The notes under the pieces were generated by a model. That model was given only the letters and a program-made list of their open reading frames with translations. It was not told where the DNA came from and did no database searches. Position numbers and translations under genes: made by a program. Positions 1-9,811 of a stretch of 24,228 bases of DNA are shown piece by piece; the first letter of the stretch is position 1; each line of letters begins with the position of its first letter. The stretch comes from Chara braunii (taxonomy: Eukaryota; Streptophyta; Charophyceae; Charales; Characeae), in contig BFEA01000440.1 of the NCBI GenBank assembly GCA_003427395.1, forward strand, positions 411,515 to 435,742. The letters run 5' to 3'.

Positions 1-55
<55 letters not shown>
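1..55. repeat. (AG)27 microsatellite at the window edge
   Basis: Pure AG dinucleotide repeat from base 1 to base 54, followed by one more A. The window opens inside it, so its full length is unknown. A similar but longer (GA) tract lies at 21607-21688. Confidence 0.98.
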
Positions 56-58
<3 letters not shown>

Positions 59-261
59 AATGAGAGACAAAGACACTCTATTTATGGATGATTTTGACAT
101 TAATTATTATTCGTGGACATAGAAGTAATTGTCTGTTCGTGTTCCTGAGATAGCTAACGTTTCGACATAACCCTTCATCCTCACTTATTGTAATGGTCAC
201 AACTAGCATGTATACATGATGTCCACTTCAAAAATGTGTATGAGTGTGTCAGTGTACCCTT

Positions 262-301
262 ATTGTGTGTGTCTGTGTGTGTGTGGGGGGGGGGGGGGGG
301 G
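262..301. repeat. GT-rich tract followed by a G17 run
   Basis: A GT/CT dinucleotide stretch is followed directly by 17 consecutive Gs (285-301) and then AGGAG. Runs like this are prone to polymerase slippage and assembly error, so the exact length should not be trusted. Confidence 0.95.
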
Positions 302-963
302 AGGAGTCACAAGCTTGGGAGGTGTGCGTGTTCATCTTTTCTTTGTTGTCTGGAATGGAGGGACCCTGTTTTACCTCTTTCTCTTTCACTCTAAGCGAAG
401 TCTGTATTAAGGGTTACCAATAAAGGTGTGCGCTTACTTATAAAAATAATAATTCCCTCCTCAAACAAGCAGTCACATTCTCGATCCCCAACGAACATTA
501 CGTATATTTGACCATGAGTGAGTCACGAAATTTATCGACCACAATGCTCCCCTTTGCTCCAATGGAACACATGTCTGCGTGAATATGAATAGAGAGGTCT
601 TCAACAGGCGAGCACCACAATTCCAAACATAACAACATCACATTTCCAAAACGATTCATCACACCACCATCACATTTCCATCACGATTCCAACATGATAT
701 CCAACATAAAGTCTTGTGTTCAACTGTTGATAAACAGTTTACCAACACGTAGTTCAAACTTCCAAACGTAGTTCAACAGAATATAAACAGATTCTCAACA
801 GCTTACCAACACAAAGTTCAACTGTTTATCCTGTCACTTCATGTGGACTACATAAGTCACGCACGTTGGTTTCCTTCACTTCCTGTTGAGCATGGTGCAT
901 GTGTCAGGAAAAACAGTTGAAAAACAGTTTTTAAACGGTTGTTCGGGGATGAGGCCCCACGAT

Positions 964-979
964 AAAAAAAAAAAAAAAA
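964..979. repeat. A16 homopolymer
   Basis: Sixteen As at 964-979, preceded by GAT and followed by CGGCG. It could be the tail of a retroposed sequence, but I see no flanking duplication or recognisable SINE/LINE body, so only the homopolymer is claimed. Confidence 0.9.
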
Positions 980-1333
980 CGGCGACAATTTCTCTGTTGA
1001 TTCCACGTTAATCCCTCGAACCTCGTTGTTTGCTTGTAGCTACACTTCCCACCCGTTACCGCTCTCCGTGGGCGGCCAAGGGTGTGCGGGTCGCAACGAC
1101 GTTCGGGTGCGCCTCATTGCCATCGCTAGTCGGTGAATTCCTGCATGGTTCAGAAAGAAAGTAAATACCTCCCATTTCCTCTATGACCCCAGACCTCGAT
1201 GACTGTCTTCTTGCTCCCTACCCTATTCTTTCCATCGCCCTTGTTTTTTTTTCCTTCTTATTTGACTACCTCGTCCTCTGGTAGCTCGAATAAACGATAA
1301 ACGTCGTCTATGAAGGTCATTTCGCGGCTCACT

Positions 1334-3990
1334 TCACGCCTCATGACGTCCCCACATAATCTCATAGCCTATTAGCGGAATCCTTGGTCTCGTTGTCACA
1401 ACTGCGCGCAGGATGCGTAACACTTCATACCCCTGTTGATCCTCAAGNGACCCCATCTCAANNAAGGCCCGATANTATTCTTGATATACCATGGTTTCCT
1501 CAAAGCTTAGTCTANCCAAAGCCGCTACNGCCTGCTCAACTCGTTCCACACCTCNCATNCGTCNTAGTAGGAAGGNCGACAATCCCATTCGTACGTTTTC
1601 GTTGGGCAGGGTAAAAGTCCCTGCCATGACNGTTCTTACTTCGGNCGTCACGTCGTCTCACTTGGGATCAGCAAATTCGAAACCCTCTCGCCATGTTATT
1701 TGCCATGCCCCTTCGATCATTCGTACGGGATCGCCCCCTGATGCCACAGTGATNCCAAAGTTGCGNCATCCTTCTTTTGACAAATACAGCGATCCCCTGG
1801 CGTGTACNTNTCTCGNAAGGTCCAAGTTCACGCCCCCAAACTCCCCCCTTGCACGCCATTCCAACTCTAACACTGGATACACANTGTATTCCATCAATTN
1901 TACTCCCACCCAGTCCATTATCGGGTTNCTTACCCCNCTCNTTGCCGACATANTTATCTCTACCCTGCCATCTACCTCGCGCAGCGGCAAGATCCCATGN
2001 GGTCTGTCCTCCCAGAGTGCNATCCTTCGAGCCATTTCGCGGTGCCTTCCTCCTCGCTTTCTTCCGGTCGACTGTTGCATCCANCGAAATTTCATGCCTC
2101 CTAGATTTAGTCATTTCATCCTTGCAATGGTAATCTTCCTCNTATCNTACACCCATTTCCGATCCCGGTTCTTNCTCCCTACTTACTACAATNTTNCCTN
2201 CCCGCATGTTGCNGGCGCCCTTNCCGTTAGGGGCCGTTCTTCTGACTATAACCATAAAACTTCAAACAGTAAAAATATGTCACCTGCATACGAGGGGGTT
2301 GTTGCCACCTCACGGCGAAGTATTACATCCTCTGTTATGTCGTCTACCGCAATCCGNTCNTCCTTAATAACNNTCAATATGTCGACGACCTCTTTTGCTC
2401 TATCGCTATGGAAGGGTCCTGCTTTTANTGANATCTTATAGTAGGCATCGACCAGCCAGGAGGAACCNNGNNCTACTTCGTCCAAGGATTCCGTCACCAC
2501 ATAAATCTGTTCGTATCCATCGAACCAATCCGCCACAAAGTGCGGTATCTAGGTCTCNACTAACTGGTACGACAACTTAAGTTTTTCCCATCCCCCTATT
2601 ACGACCCTGTTGTTTACCTCATCCAAGCCTTCGTTGGACATCAGTGTTATGCAGAACGGATGTCAGCCCCTTTTTTATGGGTACACCGTCCCGAGGGATT
2701 CTACATTCCCTTCGGCTACNTCGTCCCATCCTTTTTCCTCCCTCAATAAGTTTCATACCCTTTCCACCCATATGAATGATAGTTCCGATGCGATCTCCTC
2801 CCCTACCAGTNACANATCGTCTCTCTNCACTCGTTCCTCGTTAGAAAGGTCATTTATATTCGTCCTTCGAGCCGCNTCAGTCTCCATCCCCTAAACATCC
2901 TATCGTTTAAGCGTTGTTCCCAAACCATGCTTGTCCCGTNCACAATGNGGACCACCCATATCATTTCTGCCCACANACCCATTCCTGAAAAGTCNTAGTC
3001 CTCAATTGCATCAACTTCCTTCTCATTGGTGAAATCGTCTTTTTCCTCATANAATANATCCTTNNAGCCATTGAGAAACGTTTCTCCTATCACTACATTC
3101 TTGTAGATTATTCTCCAATGGACGGGGCTCGAGAGAGACACATCGTCCGTGCTGAGAGAATTTAGTATCTCAGCTAGCTCTCTCGCCCAATTTCCTTCGA
3201 AGNNCCCCATTTCGACCGAAAGTCGGAAGAAGTCCTGCCTTGCGCCTTGGTNCAACCCAAGGTTTGACATGGACTGACATATCCGTATCAACCTACTCTG
3301 CATTCCNAAGACCGCATCCACCAGGAATGGANGCAAGATGCACCTCATTGGTCTAAGTGGCNGCCTTACATTTCCTCTATCCCCGAGTTCCACCCACACA
3401 TCTATCTCNTTCATTTTCATCTCTTTGCACTNACATGCTGCGTATACTACTTCCCGTTTCTCTCGCCTAAACAATTTGTATGAGACTACCTCTAACGCTA
3501 GGTCGACAACCATTGNGTTTTCCCCTTCCATGGACAAGTAGATCCATCCCCGGGNTTCCAAAGTCCCTCGAAATTGCAAATTTGTCAAGCTTGGTGTTAG
3601 CCGAGTTAGACTGACCTTGGTCCATAAGGTCTATATCCATAGGAAGGCGTCCCCTTCGCCCAACATCACGGTCTGATATGATGGCTCTAGGTCTGTCCAG
3701 GTCTCTTCTTTTGATAGAACGATAGATACCCCGTCCCTCACATCTACTGGCATTCCCGGACCGCTGAAATAGATTGGGGACGATAGCCATCGCGCGCCAT
3801 CTTGGTTCCAACACCCCATCCCTGTTTTTCACATCCAAGCACCGATTTTGGCCTTGGGTCNAATCAGCCTACATCTTGGNTGAGAATATTTCAGACCCCT
3901 CATCAAGGTNTAGCCTAGTCTACCTCCCCATTCCCAAGCTCTATCCTTCCTCGGATACCCTTAAATGGTCCCCTTCACCCAAACTCATTT
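1334..3990 (-). pseudogene. decayed protein-coding region of unrecognised family
   Basis: I do not recognise the protein. The minus strand reads as coding-like amino-acid sequence over about 2.6 kb. A possible N-terminal part lies near 3990-3790. A frame change near 3790 leads into a long frame (3819 to 2854) with one internal TAG at 3631-3633; its 3588-2854 part is 244 residues without a stop. Near 2870 the frame shifts once more and then stays the same down to 1334. Segments 2536-2246, 2095-1658 and 1651-1334 are all in that frame, separated only by stops of all three kinds (for example 2549-2551 TAG, 2246-2248 TAG, 1658-1660 stop). Legible pieces include WFDGYEQIYVVTESLDEV and FEETMVYQE. 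Mixed charged and hydrophobic composition, without low complexity, argues for former coding. I see no signal peptide, membrane segment or catalytic motif I can name. It is probably part of a repeat, since it lies inside the N-rich zone. Confidence 0.55.
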
Positions 3991-5102
3991 TCTTGGTTCC
4001 TTTCAAAGCTGACCTCTATCTTTTTCCCTCATGGTCTCCACTCACTCGTGTGGACTTAGGAGGGAGGTAGGAATAGACTAGAATCNTNGCCGTGCCCAAT
4101 AACTCCTATCTCAATCAGGTTTATAAANGGGGATTATGAAATACAAAAGACACANACAAACNCACACACAAGCACGATCATCTCCTCACCGACCTCTTTC
4201 CCAAAGTGGTCTCTCCACTGTTACCATTGGTAGAGTTATATCCCATACCTCAAGCACATCTCAACCGTCNNGAGCGAGGTACCCCAACTCCGGNACAGGG
4301 TGTCACCCCTCTCCATTTACCCAGAGTNCCCCATCCCTTCATGCCGCCCTTGTACATCCTCGCTGGCACCGGGAATCACCCCGCGCACCCCGGTAGGAGC
4401 AAAGGTTAGTTGTNCAGACNTTCACATCCTTTGGTCCGTTAAGAGTTTGCCTTTCTTATGTCGTACTTTGGGAAGCTACTATCGTCCCTGAGGCNCCCTT
4501 CTTGCCCAAATGCAGTGGTCTTACCTCTGTCTGCTGACAAACCACAGCCCAGACCGAGGAGACGTTTNGCATCCCGTCGGGCAANGTGCGAGCCATACTC
4601 GGTCCGCCCTAGAGAGAGTGCNACTAATCAACCGACGGGNCAAACTTCTGCCAACAGCCCGGTGGATCAACCTNCCGCACATGAGACAAAGTGGCACTTC
4701 AAAGGAACGACGTTTCGCAGCCCGCCCCAATTGGTTCAGACCCTCTTCCTTCCTTTCCGCAGGCAGGACACTCCATTCCCCTTAAGCAGATCACAAGTCC
4801 CAAGTGGGGTACACATAATACGAATGCCTTTCCCTTGGTGCATCCAANGCGTCCTACCCATGCCTCGCATTATCTCTCAGGAGTGTGCGTGNCACTCCCC
4901 CTATCATCCATACACAGTGGTGGGTTCCTTCTCGTGAGCATCTTCAAGGGTGAGCTAGTTTTCCTTGGAGTCTAGCAACTCCCTATATTCTCATTCTCTT
5001 CCTTGNTCTGTCGTTTCATAGGGAAAAATTGTTCTTTCTCGATTACCATTGNGTTCATGTTGGTTCCTTCAAGCACTTCANGTGTATANTGCATGGGTCC
5101 NN
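1448..5102. other. zone of scattered single ambiguous bases (N)
   Basis: Isolated N calls, occasionally paired, occur every few tens of bases from 1448 to about 5102. The rest of the window has just one (10893). They are not gap runs. The likeliest cause is a consensus of many non-identical copies, or a divergent allele pair, in which variable positions were masked. The zone covers the minus-strand pseudogene and another 1.1 kb to its right, so it may mark the limits of one repeat unit. Confidence 0.7.
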
Positions 5103-5635
5103 TTGGCCTAAAAGACGAAGAGATAAAAGCACCCAGCCGGTCGGATCACTCCGCCATGGGATTTTCATTGGCCCCCGGCCGAAGCCGAAGCACAAACCGC
5201 CTGCCAGGTAACCGAAGCCCTCCTTTCAACGGAAGAGGAACGGTCGACCTGCGACTTGCCATATGCTTCCTCGGACTGGCGAACACCAGCACCGGAAGAA
5301 GGGGGCTAGAGGCACTCCGCAAAAGAGTGAGCTGATGAAGTGTGCAATCAAGCATGTTATACCTCCAGGCCTGACCATGCTATGCGCCCAGTCACTCTTA
5401 AGTCTGATTCTCTCAAAGGTAAAAGCAGTCTCAAGTCCTCATTTCCTTCTCTTTGGTTGTATACATTATTATGCGTAGGGCGCCCCATCCGGGATGGTAA
5501 GGGTCAGTGTAACCCCATACCCGGCACCTCTGCCATTTTTTTTAGGGCCAACCCCCGTTAGACTTTCGAACCTGTGTCGACCCCACCGCGCGTCCCGATT
5601 GGCTCAGCACGTCCACGCTCATGCTCAGGGCGCGG
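3991..5635. other. degenerate intergenic DNA, possible minus-strand coding remnants
   Basis: No intact gene. Short minus-strand pieces look protein-like (about 4555-4440, and about 4380-4200, each with stops), so the decayed region to the left may once have extended this far. The plus strand is C/T-rich up to about 5000 and its open frames are proline/serine-rich shadows. From 5100 to 5635 the composition changes and the Ns end. That part holds short unrelated open frames and a T8 run, and nothing I can name. Confidence 0.4.
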
Positions 5636-6030
5636 TGTCGGAAGACGATGCGGCGCAGCAGCGGAAAATGCCTCGCCGCAGTCAACCCCGCGCCGCGTCT
5701 AAATCGCGCCCAGGGGCGTCCACAGTCATGGTCAAACTGGACCCTAGCGCGACGGTTGGATTTTCCCTGAGCCGAAATCAAGGGAAAGACAGCGCGGCAG
5801 TACGGTCCTCCGGAGACCTGATCGTCCACGTTAGACTGGACCGTCGCGACCGCAATGGGCCAATTAGTGGGGTCCGGTTCAAACGGCACTTGAAACGGAC
5901 CAAGGGTTAGCGAGATATTTAAGTTTGACCGGTTGGGACTGGACCGACACGACCGCGCAACCCGGCCAGGAAAGGAATAGCCCTAAGTAGCCATATAGAT
6001 GAACAGCCAGGCCCGAATAATTAAAATAGG

Positions 6031-6265
6031 GTTATGTGCTATTTTTAGCACGGGACTGACTGTTCGTTTCCCAAAGTCGGGCCTGCGCCACATCCCCACA
6101 CTATTTTTAGCATGGGACTGACTGTTCATCTACCGGGAACTGGGCCTACGCCAGTCCTGTTCTAAAAATAACACAGGCCCACGCTATTTTTAGCGTGGGA
6201 TTGACTGTTCATCTACCGGGAACTGGGCCTGCGCCAGTCCCATTCTAAAAATAGGACTGACTGTT
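6031..6265 (+). repeat. hairpin-forming ~83-bp tandem repeats in U3
   Basis: Three copies of a unit of about 83 bp upstream of the TATA box. Each contains an inverted repeat around TATTTTTAG, with arms at 6036-6051 (GTGCTA/TAGCAC), about 6097-6114 (imperfect) and 6178-6199 (CCCACGCTA/TAGCGTGGG, perfect 9 bp, TTTT loop). A second inverted pair, GGGACTG and CAGTCCC, brackets the body of the unit. Repeats in U3 often act as enhancers, but that role is inferred here. Confidence 0.8.
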
Positions 6266-6367
6266 CATATCCCGAGGTCGAGACTGCTGCTAGTTTTAAC
6301 AAAGGCCCGGTCCAGAGTTTGACCACAACCCCGACCTTGGGATTGCAGCACTCAGCCCCGATCGCCT

Positions 6368-6393
6368 GGCCTCTCCATTATAATAGAGAGGCC
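6368..6393 (+). promoter_or_regulatory. TATA box inside a perfect inverted repeat (5' LTR promoter)
   Basis: TATAATAG at 6379-6386. It lies in the 10-nt loop of a perfect 8-bp inverted repeat, GGCCTCTC (6368-6375) with GAGAGGCC (6386-6393). The 3' LTR keeps the same arms around TATAAAAG. Transcription of the element would start about 25-35 bp downstream, near 6410-6420. Confidence 0.65.
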
Positions 6394-6540
6394 ACGTCAC
6401 TCAAGAGAGACAGATCAGCATGCGTGAGACGCAAGTGGCGCATCAGACGGCTAGAGAACCCTCGCTTACGGGAGCACTGCAGCCTTGGCGGAACGGCAAG
6501 GAGCGAAAGGCATGAGCCAAAGAATAGCGACGTGCGAACA

Positions 6541-8058
6541 CTTGTTGGAGCCGAAGAAGATAAGGAAGGAAGAAAGAAGGAGAAGCAAAAGGAAGATAGT
6601 GAGAGTGAGGGTGAGAGTAGTGATCATGACGCTAGGCGAAGGAGAAAAGAGAGACAAAAAAAGAGGTGCGACCGGGATTGGAAGAAAGATAATAAGAGCC
6701 GAGATTGGCAAAGGAGAGATGGCCCCTTCCGATGTTATTATTGTGACGAGGAAGGCCATACTATAACTCGGTGCCCTTTACTAGAGAACGAACTCGAAGA
6801 AGGAATTGTCAAGAAGAATGCCAATGAGCACGTCTGTGATGCCAATTGGAACAAGATAGATTTCCAAGTCAAAGGAGGGATGCGAGCAGTTATCCTAGAA
6901 CAGGCTAGGACCAATAAGGATAAAAAGAAGAAGGCTAGAGTTAATGTTATTACCTTTGATGGTATACTACCTCCGGAGATAGTGGCCCGAGACGACAATC
7001 CCGGAAGTCAAAGTCTGAATGTATCCCATATCAGCCAGAAAGAGGTCGAAGAGAAAAAGCGAGAGAAGGCTCAAAGAGAGCTAGACCAGCTGATAGATGG
7101 GACCAAGGACCTAGTGAAGGAAGGGAAAGGAAAGGAAGCTGCCGGGAAGAAGAGAAGGGTGGTCCTTAGATCCGAGGCCGAGGAAGGGATCTCGATAGAT
7201 GAAGTAGTAAAGAAATTGCTCGAGGAGACCGAGATCACCCTATCCAGGAAAGAAGCAGTAGCTTTGGTACCTAAGTTTAGAGAAGAACTTAAGAAGATGG
7301 TTGAAAGGCGGAAGGTAGAAATCAATAGTCTAAGACTCTTTTCTCAGCAGGTGGAAAGAGCCCCGCCTGGTAACAAGATGAGGTTTGGTAACATTTCGTG
7401 TGGATACTTGAATATCTCTGTGAATGACGTGAAGGTTAGAGCCCTAGTGGACTCTGGGGCCGAGATGATGCTTATGTCCTCGGCCACGATGAGATCATGT
7501 GGGCTTGGAATAGATAGGAAGGTCAATTATCAACTTTCCAATATAGCCGGGTTTCTGCCTTTAGAAGGTTTTATTGATGATTTGTCTATTTGAATTGGGA
7601 GTTTACGGGCCGAGATCCTCTGTTTTGTGGTCCCCAACTTGGATCATGATTGCATTCTCGGAGCCCCTTCCCTACATAGAATGGAGGCTTGTGCGTTCTT
7701 TGGCCATGATGGGGCAGCCTGACTTTCTCTTCAGGATCCTAACAATGGTCAAGAACAGACTTTTGTGATAAGTGATAGGCATCATCCTCGCAATCAGCGA
7801 CATGTTAACTCTCTTAAGCATGGAGAATCTGACAAGCTGGTTGAGAAAGTACGGACGAAACTGAAAGAGAGTGGAATAATAGACGAGAAGACAACGATTA
7901 GAGTAAATGATATCGGGAAGATGCTCAAGCTCCTGGATAAAGAGAAGGAGCTGGACGATAAGAGTGAGATGGAAGGATTCAAGGATGCTGTGAGGGCAGT
8001 CAAAGCTGGCACGATGCAACTCACCTTCTCTGCGACTGGTCTTTTTTTAAGAAAATAG
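6541..8058 (+). pseudogene. gag-pro: Gag C-terminus (nucleocapsid) and aspartic protease, interrupted
   Basis: The frame is open from inside the LTR. Past the LTR it first encodes a very charged K/E/R region, then a CCHC zinc knuckle (C 6733, C 6742, H 6757, C 6772; CX2CX4HX4C) that in Gag binds genomic RNA. A lysine/glutamate-rich linker follows, then a retropepsin-type protease with catalytic DSGAE at 7450-7464 and, further on, the ILGAPS turn. TGA codons at 7591-7593 and 7720-7722 cut the protease between the DSG and ILG motifs and just after it, yet the same frame continues to a TAG at 8056-8058. The capsid part of Gag, normally several hundred residues, is absent and there is no ATG near the start. 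An internal deletion is the simplest explanation. The frame then passes to pol by the signal at 8043-8113. Confidence 0.85.
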
Positions 8059-8113
8059 TCACCGGATCTAAGAGGAAGTATAAGCGCAAGGGCATTAAGA
8101 AGAATCCGGTGAC
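8043..8113 (+). promoter_or_regulatory. candidate -1 programmed ribosomal frameshift signal (pro/RT)
   Basis: The slippery heptamer T TTT TTA lies at 8043-8049 in the correct phase (zero-frame codons CTT TTT TTA from 8041). After an 8-nt spacer (8050-8057) comes a perfect 10-bp stem: GTCACCGGAT (8058-8067) pairs with ATCCGGTGAC (8104-8113), with a 36-nt loop. A -1 slip continues at AAG 8049-8051 in exactly the frame of reverse transcriptase. Without the slip, translation ends at TAG 8056-8058, at the foot of the stem. I found no convincing pseudoknot partner. The null alternative is a one-base loss from a T8 run. Confidence 0.7.
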
Positions 8114-9811
8114 AGTTTTGATGGAGAAAGATTACAATCAGGCATTAGAGAAGGAGAGAAAGATAATTAAAAGATTAAGGGAGACTGCATTAAAAGGAGG
8201 GAGAATTACCCCAGATAGGTTCAAAATAATGAAGGTAGGAACCAATGACTTCCTTCTGCCGGCTGAGAGGGATTTCATATATGAATTATGTCAGAAGAAC
8301 AGTGGTGCCTTTTCTTTTAATGATGAGGAAAGGGGACGACTGGACGTTGACATGATCAAGATGGTCAAGATCTGGACCATTCCTCACACGCCTTGGAATG
8401 ACAGACCCACGAAATATGCCCAAAAGGAAGAAAAAAAGGTAATGAAGTACATAAACCAGAAAATCGCCTCCAACGTTGCGGAACCAGCTGATAAAGCTTA
8501 CATCAATCACTGGTTTTGCTTTTGGAAGCCAGGTGGCGGCCTGCGCTGGATACAGAACTTGCAAAAGTTGAATTTGGTAACGATTCGCGATGCGGGTAGT
8601 TTGCCCAACGTGAATCTGTTGGCCGAGTCTTTTGCCGGAAGGAGCATCTACTCCCTAATAGACCTATACTCTGGCTATGACCAATTCCCGATAGATCCTA
8701 CTAGTCGACCTATGACCGTCCTGCATACACCTAAAGGCCTTATACAAATGTGTGTGGTGCCTCAAGGGTGGACGAATGGGGTCGAGGTCGTCCAACGAGA
8801 CATGCTGAAAGTCATGGAGGACATATGCCCAGAGGTTACGTTCCCATACATTGATGACAATCCAGTTAAAGGACCGAAGGAAAAGGATGAGACTTTAGTG
8901 GATGGTCGAGTCAGACAGTTCGTATGGGAACATGCGCAGGGAGTAGCGAAAGTACTAAAAAAGTTGACTAAATACAATCTCACAGCCAGCGGACCGAAAT
9001 CACTACTGTTCCAAATGGACGTAACAATCTTGGGTTTTAGGTGTTTCTTGGAAGGAAGAAGTCATAATCCTAAGAAAGTGGATAAACTCCTGAACTGGCC
9101 GATGCCTCTAAAAACGGTTGGGGAAGTAAGGAGCTTCCTAGGGGTCTGCAGCTTCTGGCGGATCTTCATCTCCGGGTTCGCCAAGATAGTCGAACCCCTT
9201 AGAGAAATGGTGCGACAAGGAGCTAGCTTAGAGTGGTCTGACCAAAGAGAGAAGGCTGCGCGGACACTTCAAGATAAGTTAAGAGATGGCGGGGTCGTAT
9301 TAGGAGTACCATACTTCGACGATGAAAGGGAGAGGCCCTTCATCATCGAAGCCGATGGCGGCCCGATAGCATTTGGAGGGGTGCTCGTGCAGCGAGATGG
9401 GAATGGTAAAGAAAGGCCACTTAAATTTGAGAGCCGCACCCTTGATTCGGTCGAGAGAGGCTATATTCAGTTCAGGAAGGAACTCCTGGCGATCCTGCAC
9501 TGTCTCAAGGTGTTTAGACACTATGTTATGGGGCGGAGATTCATTTTAAGAACGGATTCCACAGCGGTAATCGGAGCTGTTAAGAGACATCAGCAAGTAG
9601 ATGCTACGGTCAGTAGATGGTCAGTAGGTGGATAACTCACATATGGACGTATGATTTTGTATTAGAGAATTTACCTACTGAAAAGAATCGAGCCGATGGG
9701 CTGAGCCACGTAGAATGGGGATCAATAGATGATGAATCTCTTGAGGAGGCACCCTTCGTTGGCGAATTCCTTATGGAAGATGATGATGAAGGATTACCTC
9801 CAGCTATATAG
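8049..9811 (+). pseudogene. pol: reverse transcriptase and RNase H of pol
   Basis: The frame is open from the frameshift site to 9635. Reverse transcriptase copies element RNA into DNA. Motif A aspartate is at 8661 (LIDLYSGYDQF), the PQGWTN segment is near 8760, and the catalytic YIDD box is at 8847-8858, followed by the NPVKGP stretch. The connection region with RSFLG and WR motifs is typical of Ty3/gypsy. RNase H follows, with D 9354 (EADGG), E 9480 and D 9555 (RTDST). An 11-bp tandem duplication at 9608-9629 shifts the frame; the remaining RNase H end (NRADGLSH near 9690) continues from about 9617 to a TAG at 9809-9811. RT itself has no stop in about 500 codons, so this is the best preserved part of the element. 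Confidence 0.9.
9608..9629 (+). repeat. 11-bp tandem duplication breaking RNase H
   Basis: GGTCAGTAGAT (9608-9618) is followed directly by GGTCAGTAGGT (9619-9629), one mismatch. The extra 11 bp shifts the frame by two and brings TAA into frame at 9633-9635. The RNase H reading resumes in the frame this predicts. Confidence 0.85.

Larger units (their letters stand above)
56..1333. other. noncoding stretch, no gene seen
   Basis: About 1.3 kb without a convincing reading frame on either strand; the only open frame (216-410, plus) runs through the GT/poly-G tract. The stretch from about 637 to 690 holds two imperfect copies of a short ATCACATTTCC-containing segment. From about 715 to 945 there are scattered variants of AACAGTTT and AGTTCAAC, too irregular to call a tandem array. 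I see no RNA gene or clear promoter here. Confidence 0.6.
5636..6540 (+). repeat. 5' LTR
   Basis: About 905 bp, beginning TGTCGGAAGA and ending ACA, so it has the TG...CA ends typical of LTRs. It aligns with 14832-15676 over nearly its whole length. In the first 185 bp after the small indel near the start I count about 9 differences, mostly transitions and mainly at CpG. It differs from the 3' copy by a 140-bp segment (5857-5996) present only here, by about 20 bp near the start, and by carrying three rather than four hairpin repeats. The TATA box at 6379 divides U3 from R/U5. Boundary confidence is moderate because similarity near both ends is short. Confidence 0.75.

Noticed and set aside
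1491-2441. 316-residue plus-strand open frame
   Set aside because: Low-information Ser/Pro/Arg text opposite a more protein-like minus-strand frame; judged a shadow.
1448-3555. Codon-position bias of Ns as proof of selection on the minus-strand frame
   Set aside because: In the lower part (1448-2084) 14 of 26 Ns fall on third positions, but in the upper part (2876-3555) only 5 of 19 do, so the signal does not hold overall.
6546-6560. TGGAGCCGAAG as tRNA primer-binding site
   Set aside because: Position is suitable, but it implies an unusual discriminator base and I cannot match a tRNA 3' end to it.
7591-7722. Programmed readthrough of TGA codons in the protease
   Set aside because: Two TGAs 129 bases apart, the first inside the protease core between DSG and ILG motifs, with no known readthrough context; simple decay is more likely.
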